NCBI GenBank assembly: GCA_947589665.1
Contig: CANQBJ010000009.1
Location: 1-52,805 of the forward strand
DNA: 52,805 nucleotides
Direction: 5' to 3'
Source of the DNA: an uncultured Clostridia bacterium
GTDB lineage: Bacteria; Bacillota; Clostridia; Lachnospirales; CAG-274
The notes beneath the pieces are model-generated. The model saw only the letters and a program-made list of their open reading frames with translations. It was not told where the DNA came from and ran no database searches. Below, piece by piece: positions 7,946 to 16,888 of the stretch. The stretch's first letter is position 1. Each line of letters opens with the position of its first letter. The translations under genes and the position numbers were made by a program.

Positions 7946-9148
7946 TTACTGCATTTCCTCCCGTATTGGTATTTCCCTTCCTACATTTTCTTCTGAAATT
8001 ATTTCAGATGAGACCATTAATTTGTCCTTGTCTGATTTATATTTTGTATTTACGGAAATTATATCGCTGTCGGTACTGTAGGCAGATATGATATATTCCG
8101 TTACCCTGGTGTCAGCATCCTTTTTAGCTTCTTTTTCAGTCAGTCTTACGGTCTTGTATTCATATTCCGAATACAGGTCCCTGTATATGACAAGGGGCAA
8201 GGGACAGCTTTCGCCCAGCTTAAGCTGAGTCACTGTAGTTATTTTATCATATTTATCATATTTTGGCTCGTATTTTATTGAAAACAATTTGTTAATAAAT
8301 TTAAAGCTGTATATTTTCCTTGTATTTTTAGTATATTCCTTTACGGTTTTATTATAAGGCAGTGTAAAGGAATAGGTCCTTGTAACATAGCCTCTTACGG
8401 TACCTGCCGCCGATACCTTGTCTGTTATGGGATTTTCTTCGGTGCCGCTTTGCACAAGCTGAGAGGCTATAAGCACATCTCCCGAAAGCACTATGTCATT
8501 TGCCTTTACCTGGGGAGTACCCTTTGTTGTGACTATGGACGAAATACGGCAGTCATGTGAGGCAGCTATATTACAGGGCTTGGAGTCAAGAGTATTTACC
8601 TCCTTATCCTTGCCTTCGGACATCTTGATATGTATGCGTGAGCCCTTAAGACTTACGTTTACCCAGGATATGCTCTTGAAATTTATTTTAATATTGTCCG
8701 CAAGCTGTCTGCAATCCACCTTATTTTTGTTGCAGCCTATGTACAGACCGTTGCCGCTGCAGTATTCCAGTATGCTGTAGTCGTCAATAGTCGTATTGCC
8801 TTCTATGTCTATGAGCCATACTCTCTGCGTCATAAAGAAAATAAAGAGGAGTGCGGCTATTATGCCTATGGGATAAAAGATATTTCTTGCGGTGCTGCGG
8901 ACAATACGAAAAAGCCCGTCCTTATGTATAATCCGTACCCTGCATTTGTACTTTTTTGCAAGCTTTCTGAAATAAAAGAACTCCTTTGGCTGTATTTCGA
9001 GTATATATTTTCCGCTTTCCTTATGTATATTGAATATCCTTATACCCTTTTCAATGGCTTTGTCCAGCAATTTGTCTGAATTAAAGCCGTATAATGAGAT
9101 TATAACATATCCCTTACAAAAATTCCATAGTTTACTTATATAAATCAC
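7946..9148 (-). CDS. yqfD: sporulation protein YqfD
   Basis: YqfD is a membrane protein made in the mother cell during sporulation in Bacillus and widespread in spore-forming Clostridia. The 400-residue product has a basic cytoplasmic N-terminus, one clear membrane segment at about 90-110 (ARNIFYPIGIIAALLFIFFM begins it) and a large outside domain. The start is a GTG whose bases overlap the stop of yqfC as GTGA. The pair yqfC-yqfD before phoH is the standard arrangement. This is one of the better hints that the organism can sporulate. Confidence 0.92.
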   Translation of the reverse strand: MIYISKLWNFCKGYVIISLYGFNSDKLLDKAIEKGIRIFNIHKESGKYILEIQPKEFFYFRKLAKKYKCRVRIIHKDGLFRIVRSTARNIFYPIGIIAALLFIFFMTQRVWLIDIEGNTTIDDYSILEYCSGNGLYIGCNKNKVDCRQLADNIKINFKSISWVNVSLKGSRIHIKMSEGKDKEVNTLDSKPCNIAASHDCRISSIVTTKGTPQVKANDIVLSGDVLIASQLVQSGTEENPITDKVSAAGTVRGYVTRTYSFTLPYNKTVKEYTKNTRKIYSFKFINKLFSIKYEPKYDKYDKITTVTQLKLGESCPLPLVIYRDLYSEYEYKTVRLTEKEAKKDADTRVTEYIISAYSTDSDIISVNTKYKSDKDKLMVSSEIISEENVGREIPIREEMQ

Positions 9149-9426
9149 TCCTGTTTTTCAAATCTTAAGGATGTGAAAACACCGTTTACCTTTATATGCT
9201 CCTTGTCTATTTCCTTTATTGTAATGTTTATGCCCTCTGCATATATCAGAAAGCCTGCGGTCCTGACCGCAACAGAGGTATCGGTAAGTACCTTTATCCC
9301 CTTGTGATTTTCTATATAAAGGCTTTTACGTCCCGTCAGCTCCAGCTTAGGCGTATCAGATATTACCTCTATAGGTATTCCCGTTTTTTCCGAAACGGCA
9401 GTACTGAATTTTTTCAATATATCCAC
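9145..9426 (-). CDS. yqfC: sporulation protein YqfC
   Basis: A small protein of 93 residues belonging to the YqfC family, expressed from a sigma-E promoter in Bacillus. It begins MDILKKFSTAVSEKTGIP and contains LTGRKSLYIENHKGIKVLTD and the ITIKEIDKEHIKVNG stretch typical of the family, which resembles the YabP protein. It overlaps yqfD by four bases. A sequence like a sigma-E promoter lies upstream at 9447-9474. The biochemical role is not established. Confidence 0.92.
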   Translation of the reverse strand: MDILKKFSTAVSEKTGIPIEVISDTPKLELTGRKSLYIENHKGIKVLTDTSVAVRTAGFLIYAEGINITIKEIDKEHIKVNGVFTSLRFEKQE

Positions 9427-9446
9427 ACACCCTTCACTTTATATAC

Positions 9447-9474
9447 ATTTTATGTTGAATTATATTAAATATAA
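9447..9474 (-). promoter_or_regulatory. possible sigma-E-type promoter of yqfC
   Basis: On the minus strand ATATT (9472-9468) is followed after 13 bases by CATAAAAT (9454-9447). This resembles the sigma-E consensus of an ATATT -35 box, about 14 bases, and CATACAAT. It lies 20 bases upstream of yqfC. The match is partial and the region is AT-rich, so chance is possible. Confidence 0.4.
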
Positions 9475-9538
9475 CTTTTAATATTAGCTCTGTTGTGATA
9501 TACTGGATATAACAAGAAAAGTCAGGAGGAAATAAAAA

Positions 9539-9877
9539 ATGAATAACTTTTTCTATAACGATGATATTGAACTTATTGAGCTTGAGGCAGGCAAGAATTA
9601 CAGAAAAGTGCTTGCCCACGGAGGCAGCCTTATGATCGTTGAGGTGTATTTTGAAAACGGCGGCATAGGTGCAGAGCATACCCATCCCCATGAACAGGCG
9701 ACATACTGTGTTGAGGGTGAATTTGAATTTACGGTCGAGGGAGAAAAGAAGGTCATAAAGGCAGGAGATACTATATATTTTCAGCCCGATGTAAGGCATG
9801 GATGCAGAGTGCTTACCCCCAAGGGAAAGCTCCTGGATATATTCACGCCTCAGAGAGAGGATTTTATTAAGCAATGA
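9539..9877 (+). CDS. small single-domain cupin protein
   Basis: A 112-residue single cupin domain. Motif 1 reads GAEHTHPHEQATYCVEGEFEF (residues 44-64, shown here as the family G-x-H-x-H form), with probable metal ligands His47, His49 and Gln53, and His87 in motif 2 (PDVRHGC). A strong AGGAGG ribosome site precedes the ATG. The stop overlaps the start of the histidine kinase gene by four bases, so the two are co-translated. Such cupins often bind small ligands or metals. Because it is coupled to a kinase it may sense or process a signal, but no substrate can be inferred. Confidence 0.88.
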   Translation: MNNFFYNDDIELIELEAGKNYRKVLAHGGSLMIVEVYFENGGIGAEHTHPHEQATYCVEGEFEFTVEGEKKVIKAGDTIYFQPDVRHGCRVLTPKGKLLDIFTPQREDFIKQ

Positions 9878-11313
9878 GATCGATCACAGCTAAAACGATA
9901 CTTTCGTTTTCCATAATAATGTTTCTTATATTTTCAGTGTTTGCGCTTATAATATCTCAAGTACTCAGGCAGAATTACTACAGTGCATTGAGAGAGGAGA
10001 TCGCCAGCTATGTCATAAGGATATCCGATGAATACATATCGGGCTTTATAGATGACGGTGTATTGAATAAAGAGGAATTTTCAAGCGATATGAACGTATT
10101 CAACAAGTACACCGACTTTCACTATGTTATTACGGACGATGACTTTAATATCATTACGCTTTCAGACGGCATAGTCACACCCTATGAAAAGCTGGATATA
10201 AGCGATGATGAAAAGCTTGAAAGCCTTCGTGAGGGCAATGTGGTATGGGCAACGGATATGATATCGGATATATTCGGCAATTCAATATACAACATAGCCT
10301 ATCCCGTACTTTTAGACGGTGACGTAAAGGGCTATATATTCGGCGGAACATATATAAGCGAGCTTATAAGCCAGATAAAGAAATTATATGTCTATGTATT
10401 TATATTTTTTATTGTAGGACTGCTTATAGGCTACGCGGCAATATATTATTATATGTATGAATTTCTGTCTCCCATAATAGAGGTAAACAAGGCGGCAAGG
10501 CGCATAGCAGGCGGAAACTTTGATGAAAGAATAGATTTTAAAGGCAATGATGAGATAGCTCAGCTATGCGACAGCTTTAATGTAATGGCAGAAAGCCTTT
10601 GCGAGCAGGATAAAAGAAGGAGAGAATTTACCTCTAATATATCCCATGACCTGCGTTCGCCACTTACATCCATTAAGGGCTATGCAGAGGCTATGACAGA
10701 CGGCACGATACCTCCCGAAAGATATCCCAAATATCTTAAAATTATATATACGGAAGCGGACAGGCTCAATAATCTTGCCAATAGTATAATGGACTTTAAC
10801 TCTCTTTTTGAGGCTCATCAGAATGCATCTCTTGAGGTATTCAATATCAATGTGGTCATAAACGAAGTGGTACTTGCTCTTAAGGAAAGAGCGGAGGAAA
10901 AGAATATAAGCCTTAGTATGAAGGCGGAAAGCCCCGAAATAAATGTATATGCCGATATAGAAAAAATACAGAGAGTAATATTCAATCTTACGGATAATGC
11001 CTTAAAGTTTACGGAAAAGGGCAGTATAACCGTGGGAAGCTTTATAAAGGACGAAAAGGCTCATATATATGTAAAGGATACGGGAATAGGCCTTTCCGAA
11101 GAGGAGAAGAAACGTGTGTTTGAAAGACTGTACAAGGCAGATCATTCAAGAGGCATAGACAAAAACGGTATGGGTCTGGGACTTGCTATTGCCAGAGAGA
11201 TAATAGAATGGCATAACGAGAGCATATGGGTAGAAAGCACACAGGGAAAGGGCTCTGTATTTGAATTTACTCTTGCCTTGGCAAAGGAACAGGGGCAGAC
11301 GCGCCGCAGGTGA
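9874..11313 (+). CDS. membrane sensor histidine kinase, orphan
   Basis: A 479-residue sensor kinase. Membrane segments lie at about 9-30 and 172-195, enclosing an outside sensor domain of about 140 residues. A HAMP linker follows at 196-248, then the HisKA segment with the phospho-acceptor His258 in NISHDLRSPLTSIKGY. The ATP-binding domain has the N box (Asn375 in NLTDNALKF), G1 DTGIG at 402-406 and G2 GMGLGLA at 432-438. No response regulator is adjacent on either side; the only partner is the cupin upstream (ATGA overlap). The signal and the target are unknown. Confidence 0.93.
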   Translation: MRSITAKTILSFSIIMFLIFSVFALIISQVLRQNYYSALREEIASYVIRISDEYISGFIDDGVLNKEEFSSDMNVFNKYTDFHYVITDDDFNIITLSDGIVTPYEKLDISDDEKLESLREGNVVWATDMISDIFGNSIYNIAYPVLLDGDVKGYIFGGTYISELISQIKKLYVYVFIFFIVGLLIGYAAIYYYMYEFLSPIIEVNKAARRIAGGNFDERIDFKGNDEIAQLCDSFNVMAESLCEQDKRRREFTSNISHDLRSPLTSIKGYAEAMTDGTIPPERYPKYLKIIYTEADRLNNLANSIMDFNSLFEAHQNASLEVFNINVVINEVVLALKERAEEKNISLSMKAESPEINVYADIEKIQRVIFNLTDNALKFTEKGSITVGSFIKDEKAHIYVKDTGIGLSEEEKKRVFERLYKADHSRGIDKNGMGLGLAIAREIIEWHNESIWVESTQGKGSVFEFTLALAKEQGQTRRR

Positions 11314-11382
11314 AATATAACAAAGGGGAGTTGAGATTACGTCAGCTTTCCCGACACAAGGATAGCATTACTTTATATACAT

Positions 11383-11418
11383 AAAAATTGGGCTGCTGCA
11401 TATTTAATGCGTCAGCCC
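11383..11418 (-). terminator. terminator after the DUF1294 gene
   Basis: GGGCTG (11390-11395) pairs with CAGCCC (11413-11418), extended by five more inner pairs after one mismatch. On the minus strand it is followed by AATTTTTAT. The stem overlaps the last codons of the DUF1294 gene. It could also end plus-strand transcription from the histidine kinase, but no T-run follows on that strand. Confidence 0.7.
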
Positions 11419-11685
11419 ATATATATTATATATGATAAAAAGTATAAATGCCATATGTACGATCAGGAAAAACCAAAATAATATATGAAATTTCAGCTTT
11501 TTTGTCTTGTGTCTGAAAAATCTCATACCTAAAAGACCGCCAAGACCTCCGCCTAAAGCTGAAACAGTGAAAAGAGTGCTTTCCTTGATCCTGTATTTTT
11601 TTAAAACAGCCCTGCGTTTATCAATACCCATAAGCACAAGCAGATATATATTTATAACAGCGTAATATACAGCTAAGTATATCAT
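11404..11685 (-). CDS. DUF1294 family membrane protein
   Basis: A 93-residue membrane protein with hydrophobic segments at about 3-18, 40-56 and 66-88. The family signature is visible: MGIDKRRA near 19-26, then RIKESTLF, GGGLGGLLGM and FRHKTKKLKF. Its start overlaps the stop of mgsA by four bases. No function is established for the family to my knowledge. It is the last gene of the mreB operon and its end lies inside a terminator stem. Confidence 0.85.
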   Translation of the reverse strand: MIYLAVYYAVINIYLLVLMGIDKRRAVLKKYRIKESTLFTVSALGGGLGGLLGMRFFRHKTKKLKFHILFWFFLIVHMAFILFIIYNIYGLTH

Positions 11686-12092
11686 TGAGCCGTACTTTCC
11701 TTGACAAGGTTTCTCCAGTCAAGATCGCCTCTGTCAAGAGCGAGAAGAAGTACCTCTGCAGTAGCCAGATTTGTCGCAAGAGGGATATTATGCTCGTTGC
11801 AGAGCCTTATAACAGTTTCCGCAGTATGGTCTATCTTTACCATAGGGTCAGTATCCTTAAGAAAAATAATAAGGTCAATGACGTTGTTGGATATCTGTGA
11901 GGCAAGCTGCTGCTCTCCGCCCAGATCTCCTGCCAGATATTTATGCACAGGCAGACTTGAAGTCTCTTCTATAAGTGTGCCTGTAGTACCTGTGGCATAC
12001 AGATCGTGCTTGATGAGAATATGCCTGTAGGCAACACATAGATTTTCCATTAAAGTTTTTTTGTTGTCATTGGCAACCAATGCGATGTTCAT
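11682..12092 (-). CDS. mgsA: methylglyoxal synthase, with altered acidic site residues
   Basis: MgsA converts dihydroxyacetone phosphate to methylglyoxal and phosphate. The 136-residue length and the ATGTTG phosphate site (33-38) fit the family, as does IPLATNLATAEVLL. In the E. coli enzyme the catalytic residues include Asp71 in GGDQQ, plus His98 and Asp101. Here the corresponding positions read GGEQQ (Glu60), His89 and Glu92, with a two-residue insertion between them. The preceding GP is GD. Both acids are kept but lengthened. The gene is at the end of the rodA operon, as in many Clostridia. Confidence 0.85.
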   Translation of the reverse strand: MNIALVANDNKKTLMENLCVAYRHILIKHDLYATGTTGTLIEETSSLPVHKYLAGDLGGEQQLASQISNNVIDLIIFLKDTDPMVKIDHTAETVIRLCNEHNIPLATNLATAEVLLLALDRGDLDWRNLVKESTAQ

Positions 12093-12104
12093 AGTTAATC
12101 ACCC

Positions 12105-13220
12105 CTAAAAAATAGTTTTCTTTTTTTTCTTACCCACATTCAATACCATTCCGACTGCTATCATATTTGCCCACATAGAGCTTCCGCCGTAGCTGAAGAA
12201 GGGCAAAGCCATACCGGTGTTGGGAAGGAGACCTGTTGCAACCCCTACATTTACAAAGGTCTGGAAAAATATCATACCGGCAACACCGCCTGCGATCAAA
12301 GTACCTAATCTGTCATCTGCGCTTATGGCAATATCGATACATCTGCTTATTAAGATGAACATAAACAGAAGAACTACGGCACAGCCTATAAATCCAAATT
12401 CTTCTCCCACTACGGAGAATATAAAGTCGTTATAGGAATAGGGCAGATAGTTAAGCTGATTTATAGTGCCGTTGAAAAGGCCTTTACCTCTCAGCTGTCC
12501 TGAGCCTATTGCCCATATTGAGTTCTTTGTCTGATACATTCTGGGATCGGTCAGATCACCGGTAACGGCAGTAGTTATCCTGCTTATCTGATACGGCGAG
12601 AGAAACGCAGAAAGTATTCTGTGTTCGCTCGATACAATATCCAGATACAGTATTATTATTGCCGGAATAATTACGATCAGCGCCAGCTTTATATATTTGC
12701 CTGAAATATTGCCTATGAAAAGCTCTGTTATAAGTATGGCAAGTATTACAAGACTGGCTGAAAGTGACGGCTGAATCTTAATAAGGACAAAGGGTATGAC
12801 CGATGTCAGTATTATTAAAAACAACCTACCTATATTATTAATCTTTTCTCCCGATTTGTCAACCAGTTTTGACAAATAAATTATCATAAATATTTTTGCA
12901 AACTCAGAGGGCTGTATTCCGAAGAGCCATCTGCGTACCTCGTCCTCGGAATCACCTATTGTAAGTACCAGCACGAGAAGTGTTATATTGAGTATATATA
13001 TGGGTATATACAGCTTGCAGAGTTTATGATAATCCCAGAAAGCAAAAATAAACATAAGTACAGTGCCTGTTGCAAACCAGAGCATCTGGCTTGTAAATTT
13101 ACCCTGTATGCCGTTTATGTTTATACGGGTGGCACTTCCTATTATTATGATACCAAAAACGGTAAGTGCGATCACTGTGAATATTAATGTAAGATCAAAA
13201 GCCTTGGGGTTTTTATTCAT
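12105..13220 (-). CDS. rodA: SEDS peptidoglycan polymerase RodA
   Basis: A 371-residue SEDS-family glycan polymerase with about ten membrane segments that works with a class B penicillin-binding protein during elongation. Family landmarks are RRWLFGIQPSEFAKI, NDFIFSVVGEEFGFIGC and GMALPFFSYGGSSM near the C-terminus. I name it RodA and not FtsW because it shares an operon with mreBCD and the large PBP2 gene. The tail is unusually lysine-rich (KKKKK). It starts 10 bases after minE. Confidence 0.92.
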   Translation of the reverse strand: MNKNPKAFDLTLIFTVIALTVFGIIIIGSATRININGIQGKFTSQMLWFATGTVLMFIFAFWDYHKLCKLYIPIYILNITLLVLVLTIGDSEDEVRRWLFGIQPSEFAKIFMIIYLSKLVDKSGEKINNIGRLFLIILTSVIPFVLIKIQPSLSASLVILAILITELFIGNISGKYIKLALIVIIPAIIILYLDIVSSEHRILSAFLSPYQISRITTAVTGDLTDPRMYQTKNSIWAIGSGQLRGKGLFNGTINQLNYLPYSYNDFIFSVVGEEFGFIGCAVVLLFMFILISRCIDIAISADDRLGTLIAGGVAGMIFFQTFVNVGVATGLLPNTGMALPFFSYGGSSMWANMIAVGMVLNVGKKKKKTIF

Positions 13221-13230
13221 AAGCTATACC

Positions 13231-13467
13231 TTATCTCACTATTTCCTTTATATGTATTCTGGCGCTGAGATATGATGAAGAGGGAACATCTCCCTGTTCA
13301 AATACCAGCTCTATATTTTCGTCTATATCCATATAGTTGGAAAGTACCCTGTATATATCCTTTCTTATCATGGACAGCGTTTCTGCCGTACAGGCGACCC
13401 TGTCGTTCAAAAGCATATATTTAAGCCTGCTTCTGGCTATATTTCCCGAGGAGCGTATATTTTCCAT
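13231..13467 (-). CDS. minE: cell division topological specificity factor MinE
   Basis: MinE stimulates the ATPase of MinD and drives its redistribution on the membrane. I place the start at the ATG at 13467 (78 aa), preceded by AAGGAGTGATATT. The longer frame back to 13563 would overlap minD and lacks a ribosome site. The N-terminal anti-Min helix is recognisable in NIARSRLKYMLLNDR, followed by MIRKDIYRVLSNYMDID and the C-terminal strand LSARIHIKEI. It starts 4 bases after the end of minD. Confidence 0.92.
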   Translation of the reverse strand: MENIRSSGNIARSRLKYMLLNDRVACTAETLSMIRKDIYRVLSNYMDIDENIELVFEQGDVPSSSYLSARIHIKEIVR

Positions 13468-13471
13468 AATA

Positions 13472-14281
13472 TCACTCCTTTTCTTTCCTAAACCACTTTC
13501 TGAGCCTTTCAAAAAGTGTTGTGCGCGTAGGTGGAATAAGCTCCATAAGAGGTACCTCCTCACCCATAATACGGCTTACTATATTTCTGTAAGCGGCGCC
13601 TGCCACAGAGTCCTCTACAGCTACGGCAGGCTCGCCCTTGTTTGTGGATACGACTATGCTTTCATCGTCGGGTATTATGCCCAGTGTATCTATTGCCAGT
13701 ATTTCAGATACATCCTCCAAAGACATCATTTCATTTCTCTGTACCATATCTACCCTTATTCTGTTGAGTATGAGCATAGGTCTTTCAAGACCGTTTGCCT
13801 CAAGCATACCTATTATTCTGTCGGCATCCCTTACAGCAGATATTTCGGGTGTAGTTACGACTATAGCTCTGTCCGCTCCTGCTATGGCATTTTTAAAGCC
13901 CTGTTCTATACCTGCGGGGCAGTCGATTATGATATAGTCAAAGCCTTCCTCCTCAATACTGCTGCAAAGCTTTGCCATCTGTTCGGGTGTGACCGCCGTT
14001 TTATCCCTTGTCTGAGCGGCAGGCAGAAGGTACAGACCTTCGTACCTTTTGTCGCGGACAAGAGCCTGTCTTAAACGGCAGGTGCCTTCTATTACATTTA
14101 CAAGGTCATAAATTATTCTGTTTTCAAGTCCCATTACCACATCCAGATTTCTTAAGCCTATATCTGCGTCTATCATAACTACGCTTTTCCCCGCTATGGC
14201 AAGACCTGTGCCTATATTGGCGGAGGTGGTAGTTTTACCTACGCCTCCCTTTCCGGATGTTACTACTATTACCTCACTCAT
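13472..14281 (-). CDS. minD: septum site-determining protein MinD
   Basis: MinD is a membrane-associated ParA-type ATPase that positions division regulators. With the ATG at 14281 (GGAGG 7 bases upstream) the product has 269 residues. It shows the deviant Walker A KGGVGKTT at about 10-17, DADIGLRNLDVVMGLE, IDCPAGIE, and a basic C-terminal amphipathic helix ending TTLFERLRKWFRKEKE for membrane binding. The usual minC gene, expected just upstream, is absent: only 101 bases separate this start from the penicillin-binding protein gene. Confidence 0.96.
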   Translation of the reverse strand: MSEVIVVTSGKGGVGKTTTSANIGTGLAIAGKSVVMIDADIGLRNLDVVMGLENRIIYDLVNVIEGTCRLRQALVRDKRYEGLYLLPAAQTRDKTAVTPEQMAKLCSSIEEEGFDYIIIDCPAGIEQGFKNAIAGADRAIVVTTPEISAVRDADRIIGMLEANGLERPMLILNRIRVDMVQRNEMMSLEDVSEILAIDTLGIIPDDESIVVSTNKGEPAVAVEDSVAGAAYRNIVSRIMGEEVPLMELIPPTRTTLFERLRKWFRKEKE

Positions 14282-14382
14282 TATTATCCTCCTAAGTATA
14301 AAGTATATATAAGTTATGATAACACAATGAGTGTCCATATTACTAAAATCATAATTGAAAAATTACGCTATTATTTTACATT

Positions 14383-16875
14383 TTATTTGAGAAGAATATT
14401 ATAACTTCTGTTTTCTATTGTTGTATCCGTCTGCAAATACTTGCTTATTACCTTTTTTGCCACAGTAGGCGCAGGGGCTGTGGCGGCATTGTCGCCAAAG
14501 GGTATTATCACGGCTATGGATATCTGCGGGCTTTCATAGGGAGCAAAGGCAACAAATGTAGTATGCTCGCTTCTGCTTGAAGATTCCTGCGCCGTTCCCG
14601 ATTTGGCGCCTATATTTATATCGTAGTCTGTAAAGCTCCTCCTAAGAGTACCGCTGCCGCCCTTTGTTACAAGATTCATACCCTTGAACACAGCGTCAAG
14701 ATTTTCCTTCTTTATAGGTATCTTTTCTTCCTCTACAGTTTCGTACTTTTCAACGGTATTTCCACTTTCGTCAGCTATTGAGCTGAGGAAATGGCTTTTA
14801 TATCTTGTGCCTCCGTTGGCGATAGTTGCAACATATTTGGATAATGAGGCGGAGGTATAGTTGTTATAGGACTGACCTATGGCAGTCCTTATGGTATCGC
14901 CTGCCGACCATTTCATATCGCTTTGAGACGGGTCCTTATATCTCTGCTTTGTAACATATGCCTTATATTCCGGTGATGATATCCTGGAGGGATAGTCCAT
15001 CATTGTCTTTGAGTTGTATAACTCGTATATCTCTACACCTGTAGGCGAATTAAGTCCCACAGCCTCCATATATTTATTGAGCGTGCCTATGCCCATTCTG
15101 TAACCCAGGGTATAGAAAAAGTAATTACAGCTTACCTCAAGGGCCTCAGATACATTTATGGCGCCGTGGGAGCCGTTTCCTCCTCCTATCCAGCAGCGGG
15201 CAAAGGGTCTGCCTGCATCGGTGAACGTACCCTTGTCGTATATGGTGGAGTAGGGTGTTATTATACCCTCCTGTAGTCCTGCGACTGCCGTTATCATCTT
15301 AAATGTAGAGCCTGGGGCTCTCGGCTCGGTAAAGGGTCTGTTTACCATAGGCGTAGTAGGGTCTGTCTGCAGCTGTAAATAATATTCATTGTTAAAGCTG
15401 TTTACAAGCTCGTTGTTGTCATAGGACGGATATGATACGGCTGCAATGATACTGCCGTCATGTACATCGGTCACGGTAACTGAGCCTGTACAGGGGTCCA
15501 TAGCTGTCATCTGAGGAGTTATTTCCTGAGACTGCATCTTTCTGACCAGAGCGGAAGAGGCTGACATTCTGCCGTTTTTTAGAGCAGATATGACACCGTC
15601 CTTATCGGTTATCTGACCCTGCTCGTACAATGCTATAATAAGCTGTGTTCCTGAAATACCGCCCTGTTCAAAGCCCTTCAGAAGTATTTGCCTTGCCTTT
15701 TCCATATCCTCGGCGGCACTGCTGTCCTGTGACAGAATATATGCTTTAAGACGTCCCTGAGTAGTGCCTTCCTTGGAATTTAATATATTTCTTATCCTTA
15801 TGGTATTGCTCTTTATCATGGAGGCGAAAACATCGCTGTAGGAATAGCCGAAATCTCCGCCTGAAAGTCTGTTTAGCTGTACTGCTGTAAGAGCGTCCTC
15901 AAGAGCGTCATAGGCAGTCTGCTGCACAGAACCGTCTACAGTTAGATATACGTTATTTCCGTTTACGGGAGCCGTCCCCTCGTCCTCTATAGTGGATATT
16001 CTTTTTCCCGAACTGTCTATTTCTATATACTGACTTCCGTCGGTACCCTTCAAATAGCCTTCAAATGCCTGTTCAATACCGTCCTTGCCTATCTGGTCGT
16101 CAAGGTCATACTTGTCCTTATTGGCGCCTGTAAGCTCTTCCTCGGAAACGGTGCCGATATATCCCAGTATATGGGAAAAATATTTGCCGTAAGGATATTG
16201 CCTTTGTGACTGGTAATCCACATATACACAGGGATAAGAGGAGCTTTGCTCCTGTATGGCGGTGGCGGTTTTTTCTGAGATGTTGTAGGCTATGGGTATG
16301 GGTATATATTGAGAAAATCTCCTTTTATAAAGCTCACAGCGAAGCGCCATTATCTTCCCTGCCTCGGTATCATCTATTTCGGAGCTTATTTCAAACTTTT
16401 GCCTGAGCGCGTCAAAGCACTGTTCCGCATTAAGGTCCTCCTCTAAATTCATATCCTCCTTCCATCTCTTTTCCTGAGATATACTTCCGTCAAAAAGAAA
16501 TTCGTGGGGGAGTGCAGATGTTATGGGAAGAGTTACAACTATTTTTTCATTATTGCTTTCCAAAAGCTTTATAAGCTCATGGAGTACGCTGTTGAGATTG
16601 TCTGCGCCTACACTGGGATCAAGGCATACGGCATAGGCGGTGTTGTTTACAGCAAGGGCTCTGCCGAAACGGTCATATATTGCGCCTCTTGATGCCTCTA
16701 CGTCTACATTCCTTACTGCTGTACCCATTACCTCCTGGCTGTAGTAATCGCCTCGTGATATCTGTAGGGAGAACAGCTTTACTATAAGTATGCAAAACAG
16801 TATCACAATTATAAAATGCATTAAATAAAGTCTATAATTTTCCGTTTTAGTTAAATTACGCAAAAAATCCTTCAT
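14383..16875 (-). CDS. mrdA: penicillin-binding protein 2, class B transpeptidase, enlarged
   Basis: The elongation transpeptidase of the Rod complex. From the ATG at 16875 the product has 830 residues, about 200 more than E. coli PBP2. It has a membrane anchor at about 17-38, a dimerisation domain starting RGAIYDRFGRALA, and a transpeptidase domain with active-site Ser523 (STFK), SCN at 582-584 and KSG at 758-760. About 130 extra residues (roughly 325-455) are inserted between TVDGSVQQTAYDAL and the GSVTVTDVHDGSIIAAV strand, near the start of the transpeptidase fold. It starts 13 bases after mreD. Confidence 0.93.
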   Translation of the reverse strand: MKDFLRNLTKTENYRLYLMHFIIVILFCILIVKLFSLQISRGDYYSQEVMGTAVRNVDVEASRGAIYDRFGRALAVNNTAYAVCLDPSVGADNLNSVLHELIKLLESNNEKIVVTLPITSALPHEFLFDGSISQEKRWKEDMNLEEDLNAEQCFDALRQKFEISSEIDDTEAGKIMALRCELYKRRFSQYIPIPIAYNISEKTATAIQEQSSSYPCVYVDYQSQRQYPYGKYFSHILGYIGTVSEEELTGANKDKYDLDDQIGKDGIEQAFEGYLKGTDGSQYIEIDSSGKRISTIEDEGTAPVNGNNVYLTVDGSVQQTAYDALEDALTAVQLNRLSGGDFGYSYSDVFASMIKSNTIRIRNILNSKEGTTQGRLKAYILSQDSSAAEDMEKARQILLKGFEQGGISGTQLIIALYEQGQITDKDGVISALKNGRMSASSALVRKMQSQEITPQMTAMDPCTGSVTVTDVHDGSIIAAVSYPSYDNNELVNSFNNEYYLQLQTDPTTPMVNRPFTEPRAPGSTFKMITAVAGLQEGIITPYSTIYDKGTFTDAGRPFARCWIGGGNGSHGAINVSEALEVSCNYFFYTLGYRMGIGTLNKYMEAVGLNSPTGVEIYELYNSKTMMDYPSRISSPEYKAYVTKQRYKDPSQSDMKWSAGDTIRTAIGQSYNNYTSASLSKYVATIANGGTRYKSHFLSSIADESGNTVEKYETVEEEKIPIKKENLDAVFKGMNLVTKGGSGTLRRSFTDYDINIGAKSGTAQESSSRSEHTTFVAFAPYESPQISIAVIIPFGDNAATAPAPTVAKKVISKYLQTDTTIENRSYNILLK

Positions 16876-16888
16876 ACCTGTTTCCCGT

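Noticed and set aside
14290..14382. A remnant of minC upstream of minD
   Set aside because: I see no frame or motif of MinC in these 100 AT-rich bases; they may hold a minD promoter but the boxes are poor.
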